A stretch of DNA of 6,131 bases from an uncultured Chloroflexota bacterium (lineage in GTDB: Bacteria > Chloroflexota > Limnocylindria > Limnocylindrales > CSP1-4): positions 1 through 6,131 of the forward strand of contig CAIYQJ010000276.1 of the NCBI GenBank assembly GCA_903928275.1, given 5' to 3'. A program made the position numbers and the translations under genes. The notes beneath the pieces were generated by a model that saw only the letters and a program-made list of their open reading frames with translations, did not search any database and was not told the origin of the DNA. Positions 1 to 5,858 of this stretch are shown one piece after another. Numbering within the stretch: the stretch's first letter is position 1; every line of letters starts with the position of its first letter.

Positions 1-229
1 CGTTGGCGAGCATCACGCCGAGGATCGCGAGGGTCGACGCGAGGTAGATGGCGGGCGCGACGGCGCCAAGCGCGTCGCCCACGCCGGGGAGGAACAGCAC
101 GACCTGCACCCCGAACGCGACGATCGCGAGCCAGGCGAGGCGGATCCGCAGGTCTGCGAGCCGGTCGATGCGTCCGCCGAGGATGAGCCCGACGACGATC
201 CCCGCAGCGACCCCGTAGAGGATGAACAC
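1..229 (-). CDS. DUF5317-like integral membrane protein (partial, C-terminus off the window)
   Basis: The visible 76 residues read from a GTG at 229 and are still open at the left edge of the window. They contain three hydrophobic stretches (about residues 2-18, 31-48 and 55-75) with short polar turns, so this is an integral membrane protein. The pattern GLILGGRIDRLADLRIR (residues 14-30), a Gly-Gly-Arg after the first helix followed by Leu/Arg-rich residues and then a helix with a Gln (residue 42), matches my memory of the DUF5317 family, small multi-helix proteins of unknown function common in Chloroflexota and Firmicutes. The start lies 14 bp after the acetyltransferase stop, so it is probably the last or a middle gene of the same operon. 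No good Shine-Dalgarno is visible; no ATG or GTG lies between the preceding stop and 229. Function is unknown and the family call is from pattern memory only. Confidence 0.65.
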   Translation of the reverse strand, partial: MFILYGVAAGIVVGLILGGRIDRLADLRIRLAWLAIVAFGVQVVLFLPGVGDALGAVAPAIYLASTLAILGVMLAN

Positions 230-243
230 CGCGGGGCCCGGTC

Positions 244-900
244 TCAGCCGGCCCCGAAGAGCGGGAGGCAGGGCGCCAGGCCGTCGATGGCCACGAGCGG
301 GAACCGGCGTTCCGCCCGGACTCGCAGCCAGCGCTCCCGGGTGAGCCGGAACCGGACGGTGTCGCGCGGCTCGCCGTGCGGGGCCATCCGGCCGACGCCG
401 TTCTCCTCGTACCCGGTCGCGCGCGAGACTCCCAGCGAGGCCGCGTTGTCCGCGAAGGCCTCGGTCTCCGCGACCTCCGCGCCGAGCCCGTCGAACGCGA
501 GCGCGAGGATGGCGATCCGCATCTCCTTGCCGATCCCGCGCCCCTGGTGATCGCGGCCGAGCCACGATCCGCTATGGACGGCGTGCATCCGGGCGAAGTC
601 GCCCGCGTAGAGGCCCTGGATGCCGACGGGGTGCCCGTCCACGTAGACGCCGAGGTCGAGCCCCCAGTGCTCGGGCTCCCAGGACCCGCGGAGGCGCCAG
701 TGGTAGCGGGCGAAACCCCATTCGAAGCCCGGGCTGGGGATCGTGCTCCACGGGAACGCGAACGGCATCTCGTCGTCGCCGTGGACGCCGGCGCGTGCCA
801 GGGTCGCGAGCTTGACGAGCTCGGCCTCCGTCGGCAGGTGCAGCTCGAGACGCGCCGTTCGGACCCTGAGGTCGTACAGCGGCCAGAGCGGGTGCGTCAC
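244..900 (-). CDS. GNAT-family N-acetyltransferase, RimJ/RimL type
   Basis: A 218-residue protein of the length usual for RimJ/RimL-like GNAT enzymes, which move an acetyl group from acetyl-CoA to an amine (protein N-terminus, antibiotic or small metabolite). It opens with LRVRTARLELHLPTEAEL (residues 11-28), the typical first beta strand and helix of this group. The acetyl-CoA pyrophosphate-binding motif A is clear at residues 113-125, with the loop HQGRGIGKEM (Q119, G120, G122, G124). DNAASLGVSRATGYEENG (residues 151-168) is the usual Asn...Ser...Gly-Tyr motif B region. The substrate cannot be read from the sequence. The start is GTG at 900, chosen because its GTG overlaps the TGA of the hydrolase gene (GTGA, 897-900), a classic translational-coupling arrangement; no ATG is available near the conserved N-terminus. 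The long reading frame that continues upstream to 1653 is a shadow of the hydrolase and not part of this gene. Family is sure; role is not. Confidence 0.9.
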   Translation of the reverse strand: MTHPLWPLYDLRVRTARLELHLPTEAELVKLATLARAGVHGDDEMPFAFPWSTIPSPGFEWGFARYHWRLRGSWEPEHWGLDLGVYVDGHPVGIQGLYAGDFARMHAVHSGSWLGRDHQGRGIGKEMRIAILALAFDGLGAEVAETEAFADNAASLGVSRATGYEENGVGRMAPHGEPRDTVRFRLTRERWLRVRAERRFPLVAIDGLAPCLPLFGAG

Positions 901-1730
901 GTGGCCGTTCCCGCCCCCGCCCGCAGCCAGGCGATGACGTCGCCCACGATCGCGTCCCCGCCCGGGTCGTTGTGCGGCTCGTGGAGGACGCCGGGCAGCA
1001 CGCGGCGCTCCACGCCCGGGTACCCGTCCAGGCTCGCGGTGGAGCCGGGCGGGATGATCGTGTCGGCGTCTCCGTGGATGAGCAGGACCGGGCACGGGAA
1101 CCGCTCCCCGGCGGCGACCTTCGCGTTCACCCGGCGAGCCGCATCCAGGATGGCCGCGCCCAGGCGGGCCGTCGTGCGGGACGTCGTGAGCGGGTCGGCG
1201 GCATAGGCCGTCCCGACGGACGGGTCGCGCGAGAGCTGGGCGGGCGTGAACGGGTTCGCGACCGCCACGGTGGGCGCGATGCGCGCGACAGCCGGCACGA
1301 TCGCGCGGAGCGCGGGGCTCAGGCGGTCCCCGAGCGCCGGGGACGAGAGGACCGCGAGATCCGGCGCCGGCCGGGCCACGTCGAGGAGGTCGTCGGCGAC
1401 GGCCAGGCCGCCCATCGACTGGCCGTACATGATCGCCGGGAGGCCCGCCCTGCGGCTCGCGGCCAGGCGGTCGTCGATGTCGTCGAGCAGGTCGGTCCAG
1501 CGCTCGACATGCGCCCGCCGCCCTTCCGACGAGCCGTGGCCGCGGTGGTCGAAGCTCTCCGTCGCGATGCCGGCCGCGGCGAACGCGGCGCCGACGGCCT
1601 CCCAGCGCCCGGAGTGCTCCCCCAGTCCGTGGACGATGAGCGCCGTCGCCCACGGCTCGCCGGCCGCCTCCCAGCTGCGGACGAGGAGCCGGGTGCCGTC
1701 GCGGGCCGCGAGATCCCGGGTGGTGGACAT
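897..1730 (-). CDS. Alpha/beta hydrolase, monoacylglycerol lipase-like (Hydrolase_4 / serine aminopeptidase S33 type)
   Basis: A 277-residue alpha/beta-hydrolase of normal length for bacterial monoacylglycerol lipases and lysophospholipase-like enzymes, expected to cleave ester bonds of lipids or related substrates. There is no signal peptide, so it is probably cytoplasmic. Visible motifs: the oxyanion-hole strand ALIVHGLGEHSGRW (residues 30-43); FDHRGHGSSEG (60-70), the family signature; the nucleophile elbow GQSMGG with Ser105; LLIHGDADTIIPP (216-228) with the likely catalytic Asp223; and GVLHEPHND (247-255) with catalytic His250. The triad Ser-Asp-His is therefore complete. ATG at 1730 gives an N-terminus that begins just before the first strand; GAGG at 1746-1749 is a possible ribosome binding site but lies 15 bases away. 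It starts 17 bp after the EamA stop and overlaps the GNAT gene by 4 bp. Substrate is not determinable; an esterase, thioesterase or lactonase would look similar. Confidence 0.92.
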   Translation of the reverse strand: MSTTRDLAARDGTRLLVRSWEAAGEPWATALIVHGLGEHSGRWEAVGAAFAAAGIATESFDHRGHGSSEGRRAHVERWTDLLDDIDDRLAASRRAGLPAIMYGQSMGGLAVADDLLDVARPAPDLAVLSSPALGDRLSPALRAIVPAVARIAPTVAVANPFTPAQLSRDPSVGTAYAADPLTTSRTTARLGAAILDAARRVNAKVAAGERFPCPVLLIHGDADTIIPPGSTASLDGYPGVERRVLPGVLHEPHNDPGGDAIVGDVIAWLRAGAGTAT

Positions 1731-1747
1731 GGACGCATCATCGCACC

Positions 1748-2707
1748 TCACTCGTCGGCGAGACGGACCTCGAGCGCCTGCGGCCCCGCCCCGGCAGGCG
1801 CTGTCTGGGCGATGAGGACGCCCGCGATGACGAAGACGCCGCCGAGGAGCTGCACGGGCGTGAGCGTCTGGCCGATGAGGAGCGCGGCGAGCGCGATCGT
1901 CCACACGGGCTCGATGGTGCTCACGAGAGACGCCTGCGCCGCGCCCATCCGGCGTGCCCCGGCGTAGAAGGTCTGGACGGCGATCGCGGTGGCCACCACG
2001 CCCACGCCGATGAGCCCGGGCCACGCCTCGGGCGGGATCTGCCACGGGAGGACCGGCCGCCCGGTCGCGAGGGTGCCGGCCCAGTACACGGCGGCGGTCG
2101 AGACGAGCATCATCGGCATCGCGATCGCCGCGGCCCCGCCGGCCTCGGACCCCTCGCCCCGGTGCTCGCCGGAGTAGCGCACCGCGAGGATGATCCAGAC
2201 GGAGTACAGGAGCGGCGACGCGACGATGAGCACGAGCCCGGAGATCGGCGGCATCGCCGTCGACGGGATCCCGCCGATGGCGAGCGCGGTCCCGGCGAGC
2301 GCGACCGACAGGGCGACCCACGGCCGCCTTCCCGGGAGGCGGCGGGCCCAGCGTATCGAGAGCACGGCCACGACCGCCGGGTAGATGTAGACGATGAGGG
2401 CCGCGAGGTTCACCGGCACCGTCTCGAGCGACCAGTAGTAAGCCCCCGTGTTGCCCACGTACACGACGCCGAGCCCCAGGGCGACCAGCACCTCGCGCCG
2501 CCGCACCGACCGGAGCGTCCTGCGCCGCTCGGCGGACAGGAGCACCCACCCCCAGAGAACGATCCCGCCGAAGACGAACCGCCAGGCCAGGAGGGTCATC
2601 CAGTCGACGCCGGAGGCGTAGACGGTGCCCGCGAACAGGCCGCCCGACCCGAACGCGCAGGCCGACACGACGACGAGCACGATCCCTTCGAGGCGGCGCC
2701 GATCCAT
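1748..2707 (-). CDS. EamA/DMT-superfamily transporter (RhaT/PecM-like, ten membrane helices)
   Basis: A 319-residue polytopic membrane protein, the normal size for EamA (DUF6) drug/metabolite transporters, which export or import small metabolites, often amino acids or sugars. Ten hydrophobic segments can be seen at roughly residues 8-27, 37-57, 72-93, 98-118, 128-146, 155-176, 195-213, 230-250, 258-279 and 284-301, forming the two five-helix EamA repeats. The repeat signatures are visible as VPVNLAALIVYIYPAVVAVL (97-116) in the first half and ASLVSTIEPVWTIALAALLI (259-278) in the second, including the conserved Glu266-Pro267. A hydrophilic loop sits at 177-192. The ATG at 2707 is preferred over longer reading-frame starts because it places the usual basic MDRRR stretch right before helix 1; the 50 codons upstream have no membrane or family character. 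It is the first gene of the minus-strand operon. Substrate cannot be predicted. Confidence 0.92.
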   Translation of the reverse strand: MDRRRLEGIVLVVVSACAFGSGGLFAGTVYASGVDWMTLLAWRFVFGGIVLWGWVLLSAERRRTLRSVRRREVLVALGLGVVYVGNTGAYYWSLETVPVNLAALIVYIYPAVVAVLSIRWARRLPGRRPWVALSVALAGTALAIGGIPSTAMPPISGLVLIVASPLLYSVWIILAVRYSGEHRGEGSEAGGAAAIAMPMMLVSTAAVYWAGTLATGRPVLPWQIPPEAWPGLIGVGVVATAIAVQTFYAGARRMGAAQASLVSTIEPVWTIALAALLIGQTLTPVQLLGGVFVIAGVLIAQTAPAGAGPQALEVRLADE

Positions 2708-2715
2708 GGACCCCG

Positions 2716-2721
2716 AGCCTA
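2716..2721 (-). promoter_or_regulatory. Candidate -10 box of the EamA operon (TAGGCT)
   Basis: On the minus strand the hexamer TAGGCT ends eight bases before the EamA ATG at 2707. It matches TANNNT, the -10 form often seen at leaderless genes of GC-rich bacteria, and would put the transcript start on or within a few bases of the ATG. There is no strong Shine-Dalgarno before this ATG, which agrees with leaderless translation. There is no convincing -35. A single hexamer can occur by chance, so this is a weak call. Confidence 0.3.
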
Positions 2722-2823
2722 GCAACTCGGCGGACGCGAGCAGGCCCGACTCCAGCACCCGAGCGCGGGGGCGGGCTCCCCATCCCGTCCGCCCGGCTCC
2801 GGCCCTCGGACGGCCATCCGCGG

Positions 2824-2829
2824 TACTCT
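2824..2829 (+). promoter_or_regulatory. Candidate -10 box of the korAB operon (TACTCT)
   Basis: TACTCT matches the TANNNT -10 pattern and is one of the few AT-containing spots in an otherwise extremely GC-rich intergenic region. It would start a transcript near 2835-2837, giving a leader of about 82 bases before korA. The bases 16-18 bp upstream do not resemble TTGACA, so recognition would have to rest on the -10 box alone, on another sigma factor or on an activator. Confidence 0.35.
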
Positions 2830-2835
2830 TGGGCC

Positions 2836-2901
2836 GTGGGCCGACCGCGCATCCCACCCCGTGCCGGGGTCCGCCCCGCCCCGATTCGGGGCCCAGCGTG
2901 A
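2836..2901 (+). CDS. Possible leaderless leader peptide (21 codons) ahead of korA
   Basis: A GTG stands exactly six bases after the TACTCT box and opens a 21-codon frame that closes with TGA at 2899-2901. The last base of that stop is the first base of korA's AAGGAG ribosome binding site. The peptide would be rich in Pro (6) and Arg (5), with a Pro-Pro pair at residues 7-8. The frame is not that of korA. Spacing of -10 box to start codon fits a leaderless start, and the stop-on-SD position would allow translational coupling. Pro/Arg richness is also what any GC-rich sequence gives when translated, so this may be chance. Confidence 0.2.
   Translation: MGRPRIPPRAGVRPAPIRGPA
2879..2891. repeat. 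Short inverted repeat (CCCCG-ATT-CGGGG) before korA's ribosome binding site
   Basis: A perfect 5-bp stem (6 if the A-T closes) with a three-base or shorter loop lies ten bases before the AAGGAG. It has no T-run after it, so it is not an intrinsic terminator. It could be a small operator half-site or an RNA hairpin in the korA leader, or chance in GC-rich DNA. Confidence 0.25.
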
Positions 2902-2906
2902 AGGAG
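2901..2906 (+). promoter_or_regulatory. Shine-Dalgarno of korA (AAGGAG)
   Basis: AAGGAG lies 11 bases before the GTG at 2918. It is the best ribosome binding site in the window and decides the korA start: the in-frame GTG at 2861 upstream would add 19 residues with no family character and has no such site. Confidence 0.75.
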
Positions 2907-2917
2907 CCTCAGGGCAC

Positions 2918-4768
2918 GTGACGACGAGAGAGCACGAGATCGAGGTCCAGGAGCTGGATCGGGTCACCATCCGGTTCGCGGGCGACTCCGGCGACGGGAT
3001 GCAGGTGACCGGCAGCCAGTTCTCGCAGGCGGCCGCGGTCTTCGGCAACGACATCAGCACCCTGCCGGACTACCCCGCCGAGATCCGCGCGCCCGCCGGT
3101 TCGCTCCCGGGCGTCTCGGGCTTCCAGATCAGCTTCAGCTCCAGCGAGATCCACACGCCGGGCGACCGCCCGGACGTCCTCGTCGCCATGAACCCGGCGG
3201 CGCTGAAGTCGAACCTCGGGGACCTCGTCCCCGGCGGAGCGATCATCGTCAACGCCGACGCGTTCACGCCCACGAACCTCGCGAAGGCGGGCTACGCGAA
3301 CAGCCCGCTCGACGACGGCTCGCTCTCGGCGTACAACGTCCACGAGATCCCGGTCACCACCCTCAACGCCCGCGCGCTCGAGGGCCTGGAGATGACCTCG
3401 AAGCAGGTCGATCTCACGAGGAACTTCTTCGCCCTCGGCGTCATGTTCTTCCTCTTCGAGCGAAGCATGGAGCCCACGTTCCGCTGGCTCGAGGAGAAGT
3501 ACGCGAAGCGCCCGATCTTCATCGAGGCGAACCGGCGCGCCCTGAGCGCCGGGTACGCATTCGGCGAGACCACCGAGATCTTCCACACGACCTATCGCGT
3601 TGCGCCGGCGAACCTCGCGCCCGGCACCTACCGGAACATCACGGGCAACGAGGCCACGGCGCTCGGCCTGCTCACCGCCTCGCAGCTCGCTGAGCGGCCC
3701 CTCTTCTACAGCAGCTACCCGATCACCCCGGCGAGCGAGATCCTCCATCAGCTGTCGCTGTACAAGAACTTCGGCCTCAAGACGTTCCAGGCCGAGGACG
3801 AGATCGCCGCGATCGGGGCGGCCATCGGCGCGAGCTACGGCGGCGGGCTCGGGATGACCGGCACCTCTGGGCCCGGGATGGCGCTGAAGACCGAGATGCT
3901 CGGGCTCGCGGTCATGGTCGAGCTCCCGCTCGTCGTCGTGGACGTCCAGCGCGGCGGCCCGTCCACCGGACTGCCCACGAAGACCGAACAGGGCGACCTC
4001 TTCCAGGCCCTGTTCGGGCGCAACTCCGACTCCCCGGTCCCCGTCGTCGCCCCGGCCACGCCGAGCGAGTGCTTCGCCTTCGCGGTGGAGGCCTGGCGAC
4101 TCGCGCTCCGGCACATGACCCCGGTCGTGTACCTGTCCGACGCGTTCCTCGCCACCGGCTCCGAACCGTGGCGCATCCCAACGACGGACGAGCTGCCGGA
4201 CCTCCGCGTCCCGAGCCGCACGGACCCCGAGGGCTTCTACCCGTACATGCGCGATCCGGAGACCCTCGCCCGGCCGTGGGTGGTCCCCGGCACGCCCGGG
4301 CTGGAGCACCGGGTGGGCGGCCTCGAGAAGCTCGACGTTCTCGGCACCGTGAGCTACGACCCGGACAACCACCACCGGATGATGATGCTGCGCGCCGAGA
4401 AGGTCGCCCGGATCGCCCGCGACATCCCACCGCTCGAGGTGTTCGGGCCGCCGGAGGGCGACCTGCTCATCCTGTCCTGGGGCTCCACGTACGGCGCCAT
4501 CCGGAGCGCCGTCGAGAGCCTCCAGCAGCGCGGGAAGTCGATCGCGCACGCGCAGCTGCGCTACCTCAACCCGTTCCCGGAGAACACCGGCGACGTGGTC
4601 CGCGCCTACAAGCGAGTCCTCATCCCCGAGGTGAACATGGGGCAGCTGCTCCTCGTCATCCGGGCGAAGTACCTGGTGGACGCGCAGGGGTTCAACCTCG
4701 TGCGCTGCAAGCCGTTCCAGATCAGCGAGATCCAGACGAAGGCCGAGCACGTGCTCGGCGACCTGTGA
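2918..4768 (+). CDS. korA: 2-oxoacid:ferredoxin oxidoreductase, fused gamma/alpha subunit (KorA-type, probably 2-oxoglutarate)
   Basis: KorA pairs with KorB to convert a 2-oxoacid plus CoA to acyl-CoA and CO2 while reducing ferredoxin; the closest family I recognise is the mycobacterial 2-oxoglutarate enzyme. The 616 residues have the fused layout also known from the Sulfolobus a-subunit: a gamma domain (about 15-215) opening with RFAGDSGDGMQVTG (19-32), then the alpha TPP-pyrimidine-binding domain (about 235-430) and a C-terminal transketolase-like domain (about 512-600). Signature stretches are SYPITPASEIL (266-276), the substrate-site YPITP; FQAEDEIAAIGAAIGASYGG (290-309); TGTSGPG (314-320); VQRGGPSTGLPTKTEQGD (343-360), whose Arg345 corresponds to the substrate-binding Arg of this family; and PEVNMGQL (570-577). 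No Cys motif for an iron-sulfur cluster is present, as expected for this subunit. korB follows after 11 bp. Pyruvate or branched-chain oxoacids as substrate cannot be excluded by reading alone. Confidence 0.95.
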   Translation: MTTREHEIEVQELDRVTIRFAGDSGDGMQVTGSQFSQAAAVFGNDISTLPDYPAEIRAPAGSLPGVSGFQISFSSSEIHTPGDRPDVLVAMNPAALKSNLGDLVPGGAIIVNADAFTPTNLAKAGYANSPLDDGSLSAYNVHEIPVTTLNARALEGLEMTSKQVDLTRNFFALGVMFFLFERSMEPTFRWLEEKYAKRPIFIEANRRALSAGYAFGETTEIFHTTYRVAPANLAPGTYRNITGNEATALGLLTASQLAERPLFYSSYPITPASEILHQLSLYKNFGLKTFQAEDEIAAIGAAIGASYGGGLGMTGTSGPGMALKTEMLGLAVMVELPLVVVDVQRGGPSTGLPTKTEQGDLFQALFGRNSDSPVPVVAPATPSECFAFAVEAWRLALRHMTPVVYLSDAFLATGSEPWRIPTTDELPDLRVPSRTDPEGFYPYMRDPETLARPWVVPGTPGLEHRVGGLEKLDVLGTVSYDPDNHHRMMMLRAEKVARIARDIPPLEVFGPPEGDLLILSWGSTYGAIRSAVESLQQRGKSIAHAQLRYLNPFPENTGDVVRAYKRVLIPEVNMGQLLLVIRAKYLVDAQGFNLVRCKPFQISEIQTKAEHVLGDL

Positions 4769-4779
4769 GGCCGGACGCC

Positions 4780-5832
4780 ATGAGCGACAACGAGACGCAG
4801 GCGGCCGCGCTGGCCGACGCCGGACCCATCGTCCTGACAAAGAAGGACTTCGTCTCCGATGTCGACCCGCGCTGGTGCCCCGGCTGCGGCGACTACTCGA
4901 TCCTCGCCCAGGCCCAGAAGGTCATGCCGGACTTCGGGTACGCGCGCGAGAACATCGTCTTCATCAGCGGGATCGGCTGCTCGGGCCGGTTCCCCTACTA
5001 CATGAACACGTACGGGTTCCACAGCATCCACGGCCGGGCGCCCACGCTCGCCACGGGGCTGAAGGCATCACGCCCGGAGCTCATGGTCTGGGTTATCACC
5101 GGGGACGGCGACGCGCTGTCCATCGGCGGCAACCACATCCTCCATTCGATGCGGAAGAACGTCGACATCAAGGTCGTCATGTTCAACAACCGCATCTACG
5201 GGCTCACGAAGGGCCAGGTCTCACCCACGTCCGCGTACGGCCAGAAGACGAAGTCCACGCCGGGCGGATCCGTCAACTACCCGATCCACCCGCTCGTCGT
5301 CGCGCTCGCGGCCGAGGCGAGCTTCGTTGCCCGGTCGGTGGACACGTTCCCCGAGCACCTCCAGGAGACGATCACCCGCGCGGGCTTCCACAAGGGCTCC
5401 ACGTTCGTCGAGATCCTCCAGAACTGCAACATCTTCAACGATGGCGCTCACCGCGAGTTCACCGAGCGCGACGTCCGCGACGACCGGATGCTGTTCCTCA
5501 AGCACGGCGAGCCGATGATCTTCGGGAAGGATCGCGACCGCGGGATCCGCCTCAACGGCGTCCGTCCCGAGGTCGTCCGGCTGGGCAACGGGATCACGGA
5601 GAAGGACCTCATCGTCCACGACGAGTCGTCCGAGGACTCCACCATCCACTTCATGCTCGGGCGCATCTACTGGCCCGAGTTCCCGGTCCCGATCGGCGTC
5701 ATCCGCAATGTCCCGCGCACCACGCACGATGCCCTGCTCCAGGGGCAGATCGACGACGCGATCCGCCGCGAGGGCCATGGCGACCTCGCGAAGACGCTCG
5801 CGGGCGGCGAGACCTGGACGGTCGGCGGCTGA
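4780..5832 (+). CDS. korB: 2-oxoacid:ferredoxin oxidoreductase, beta subunit (KorB-type)
   Basis: This 350-residue subunit carries the TPP diphosphate site and the single [4Fe-4S] cluster that passes electrons to ferredoxin. Cluster ligands can be assigned as Cys33 and Cys36 in RWCPGCGDYS (31-40), Cys67 in GIGCSGR (64-70) and Cys216 in LQNCNIFND (213-221), the same spacing logic as the four ligands of the Sulfolobus enzyme. The Mg-TPP motif runs from GDGDALSIGGNH (108-119) to FNNRIYGLTKGQ (135-146), followed by SPTS; this loop is where family members differ in oxoacid preference. Residues after about 230 form the C-terminal beta-subunit extension seen in the two-subunit enzymes, ending around VIRNVPRTTHDALL (307-320). 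It is longer than the roughly 305-residue Sulfolobus b-subunit and nearer the actinobacterial type. ATG at 4780 sits nine bases after GAGG (4767-4770), which overlaps korA's stop, suggesting coupled translation. Confidence 0.95.
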   Translation: MSDNETQAAALADAGPIVLTKKDFVSDVDPRWCPGCGDYSILAQAQKVMPDFGYARENIVFISGIGCSGRFPYYMNTYGFHSIHGRAPTLATGLKASRPELMVWVITGDGDALSIGGNHILHSMRKNVDIKVVMFNNRIYGLTKGQVSPTSAYGQKTKSTPGGSVNYPIHPLVVALAAEASFVARSVDTFPEHLQETITRAGFHKGSTFVEILQNCNIFNDGAHREFTERDVRDDRMLFLKHGEPMIFGKDRDRGIRLNGVRPEVVRLGNGITEKDLIVHDESSEDSTIHFMLGRIYWPEFPVPIGVIRNVPRTTHDALLQGQIDDAIRREGHGDLAKTLAGGETWTVGG

Positions 5833-5843
5833 CCACGCCCGAG

Positions 5844-5857
5844 GCCGCCGCGGCGGC
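5844..5857. repeat. Perfect 14-bp palindrome after korB
   Basis: GCCGCCGCGGCGGC is its own reverse complement and lies 11 bases after the korB stop and directly before the GTG at 5859. As RNA it could form a 5-bp stem with a CGCG loop. No T-run follows, so it is not a standard terminator. If the downstream gene starts at the CTG at 5829, the same bases simply encode alanines, which is a plain explanation for the pattern. Confidence 0.5.
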
Positions 5858-5858
5858 A

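Larger units (their letters stand above)
2708..2917. other. Divergent intergenic region between the EamA operon and korAB
   Basis: This 210-bp stretch separates two divergently read operons, so it should hold promoters for both. It is very GC-rich. I see one TANNNT-type box for each direction (TACTCT on plus at 2824-2829, TAGGCT on minus at 2721-2716), a 13-base inverted repeat at 2879-2891, and korA's Shine-Dalgarno at 2901-2906. No TTGACA-like -35 element stands at the usual 16-18 bp from either box. Part of it (2836-2901) could encode a 21-residue leader peptide. I see no longer gene in it; the reading frames that cross it have no recognisable protein character. Confidence 0.7.

Noticed and set aside
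244..1653. A 469-codon minus-strand frame with the GNAT domain at its C-terminus
   Set aside because: The first 251 residues are an Arg/Gly/Pro-rich shadow of the hydrolase gene; the real start is the GTG in the GTGA overlap at 900.
897..2852. A 651-codon minus-strand frame joining the hydrolase to upstream sequence
   Set aside because: Only the part from 1730 to 897 has hydrolase character. The upstream part is an out-of-frame reading of the EamA gene, so it is not a fusion protein.
2861..2920. GTG at 2861 as the korA start
   Set aside because: It would add 19 residues with no family character; the GTG at 2918 has the AAGGAG site and the expected N-terminus.
2909..4840. A 643-codon open frame on the minus strand opposite korA
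   Set aside because: It mirrors korA and the start of korB; its translation is Arg/Val/Glu/Asp-rich with no domain character, as expected for the antisense of GC-rich coding DNA.
4069..5832. A 587-codon plus-strand frame with KorB at its C-terminus
   Set aside because: The residues before the ATG at 4780 are a shifted reading of korA; the korA and korB frames are both intact, so there is no frameshift or fusion.
5844..5857. The palindrome after korB as an intrinsic terminator
   Set aside because: Short stem, no T-run after it and an apparent gene starting immediately behind.
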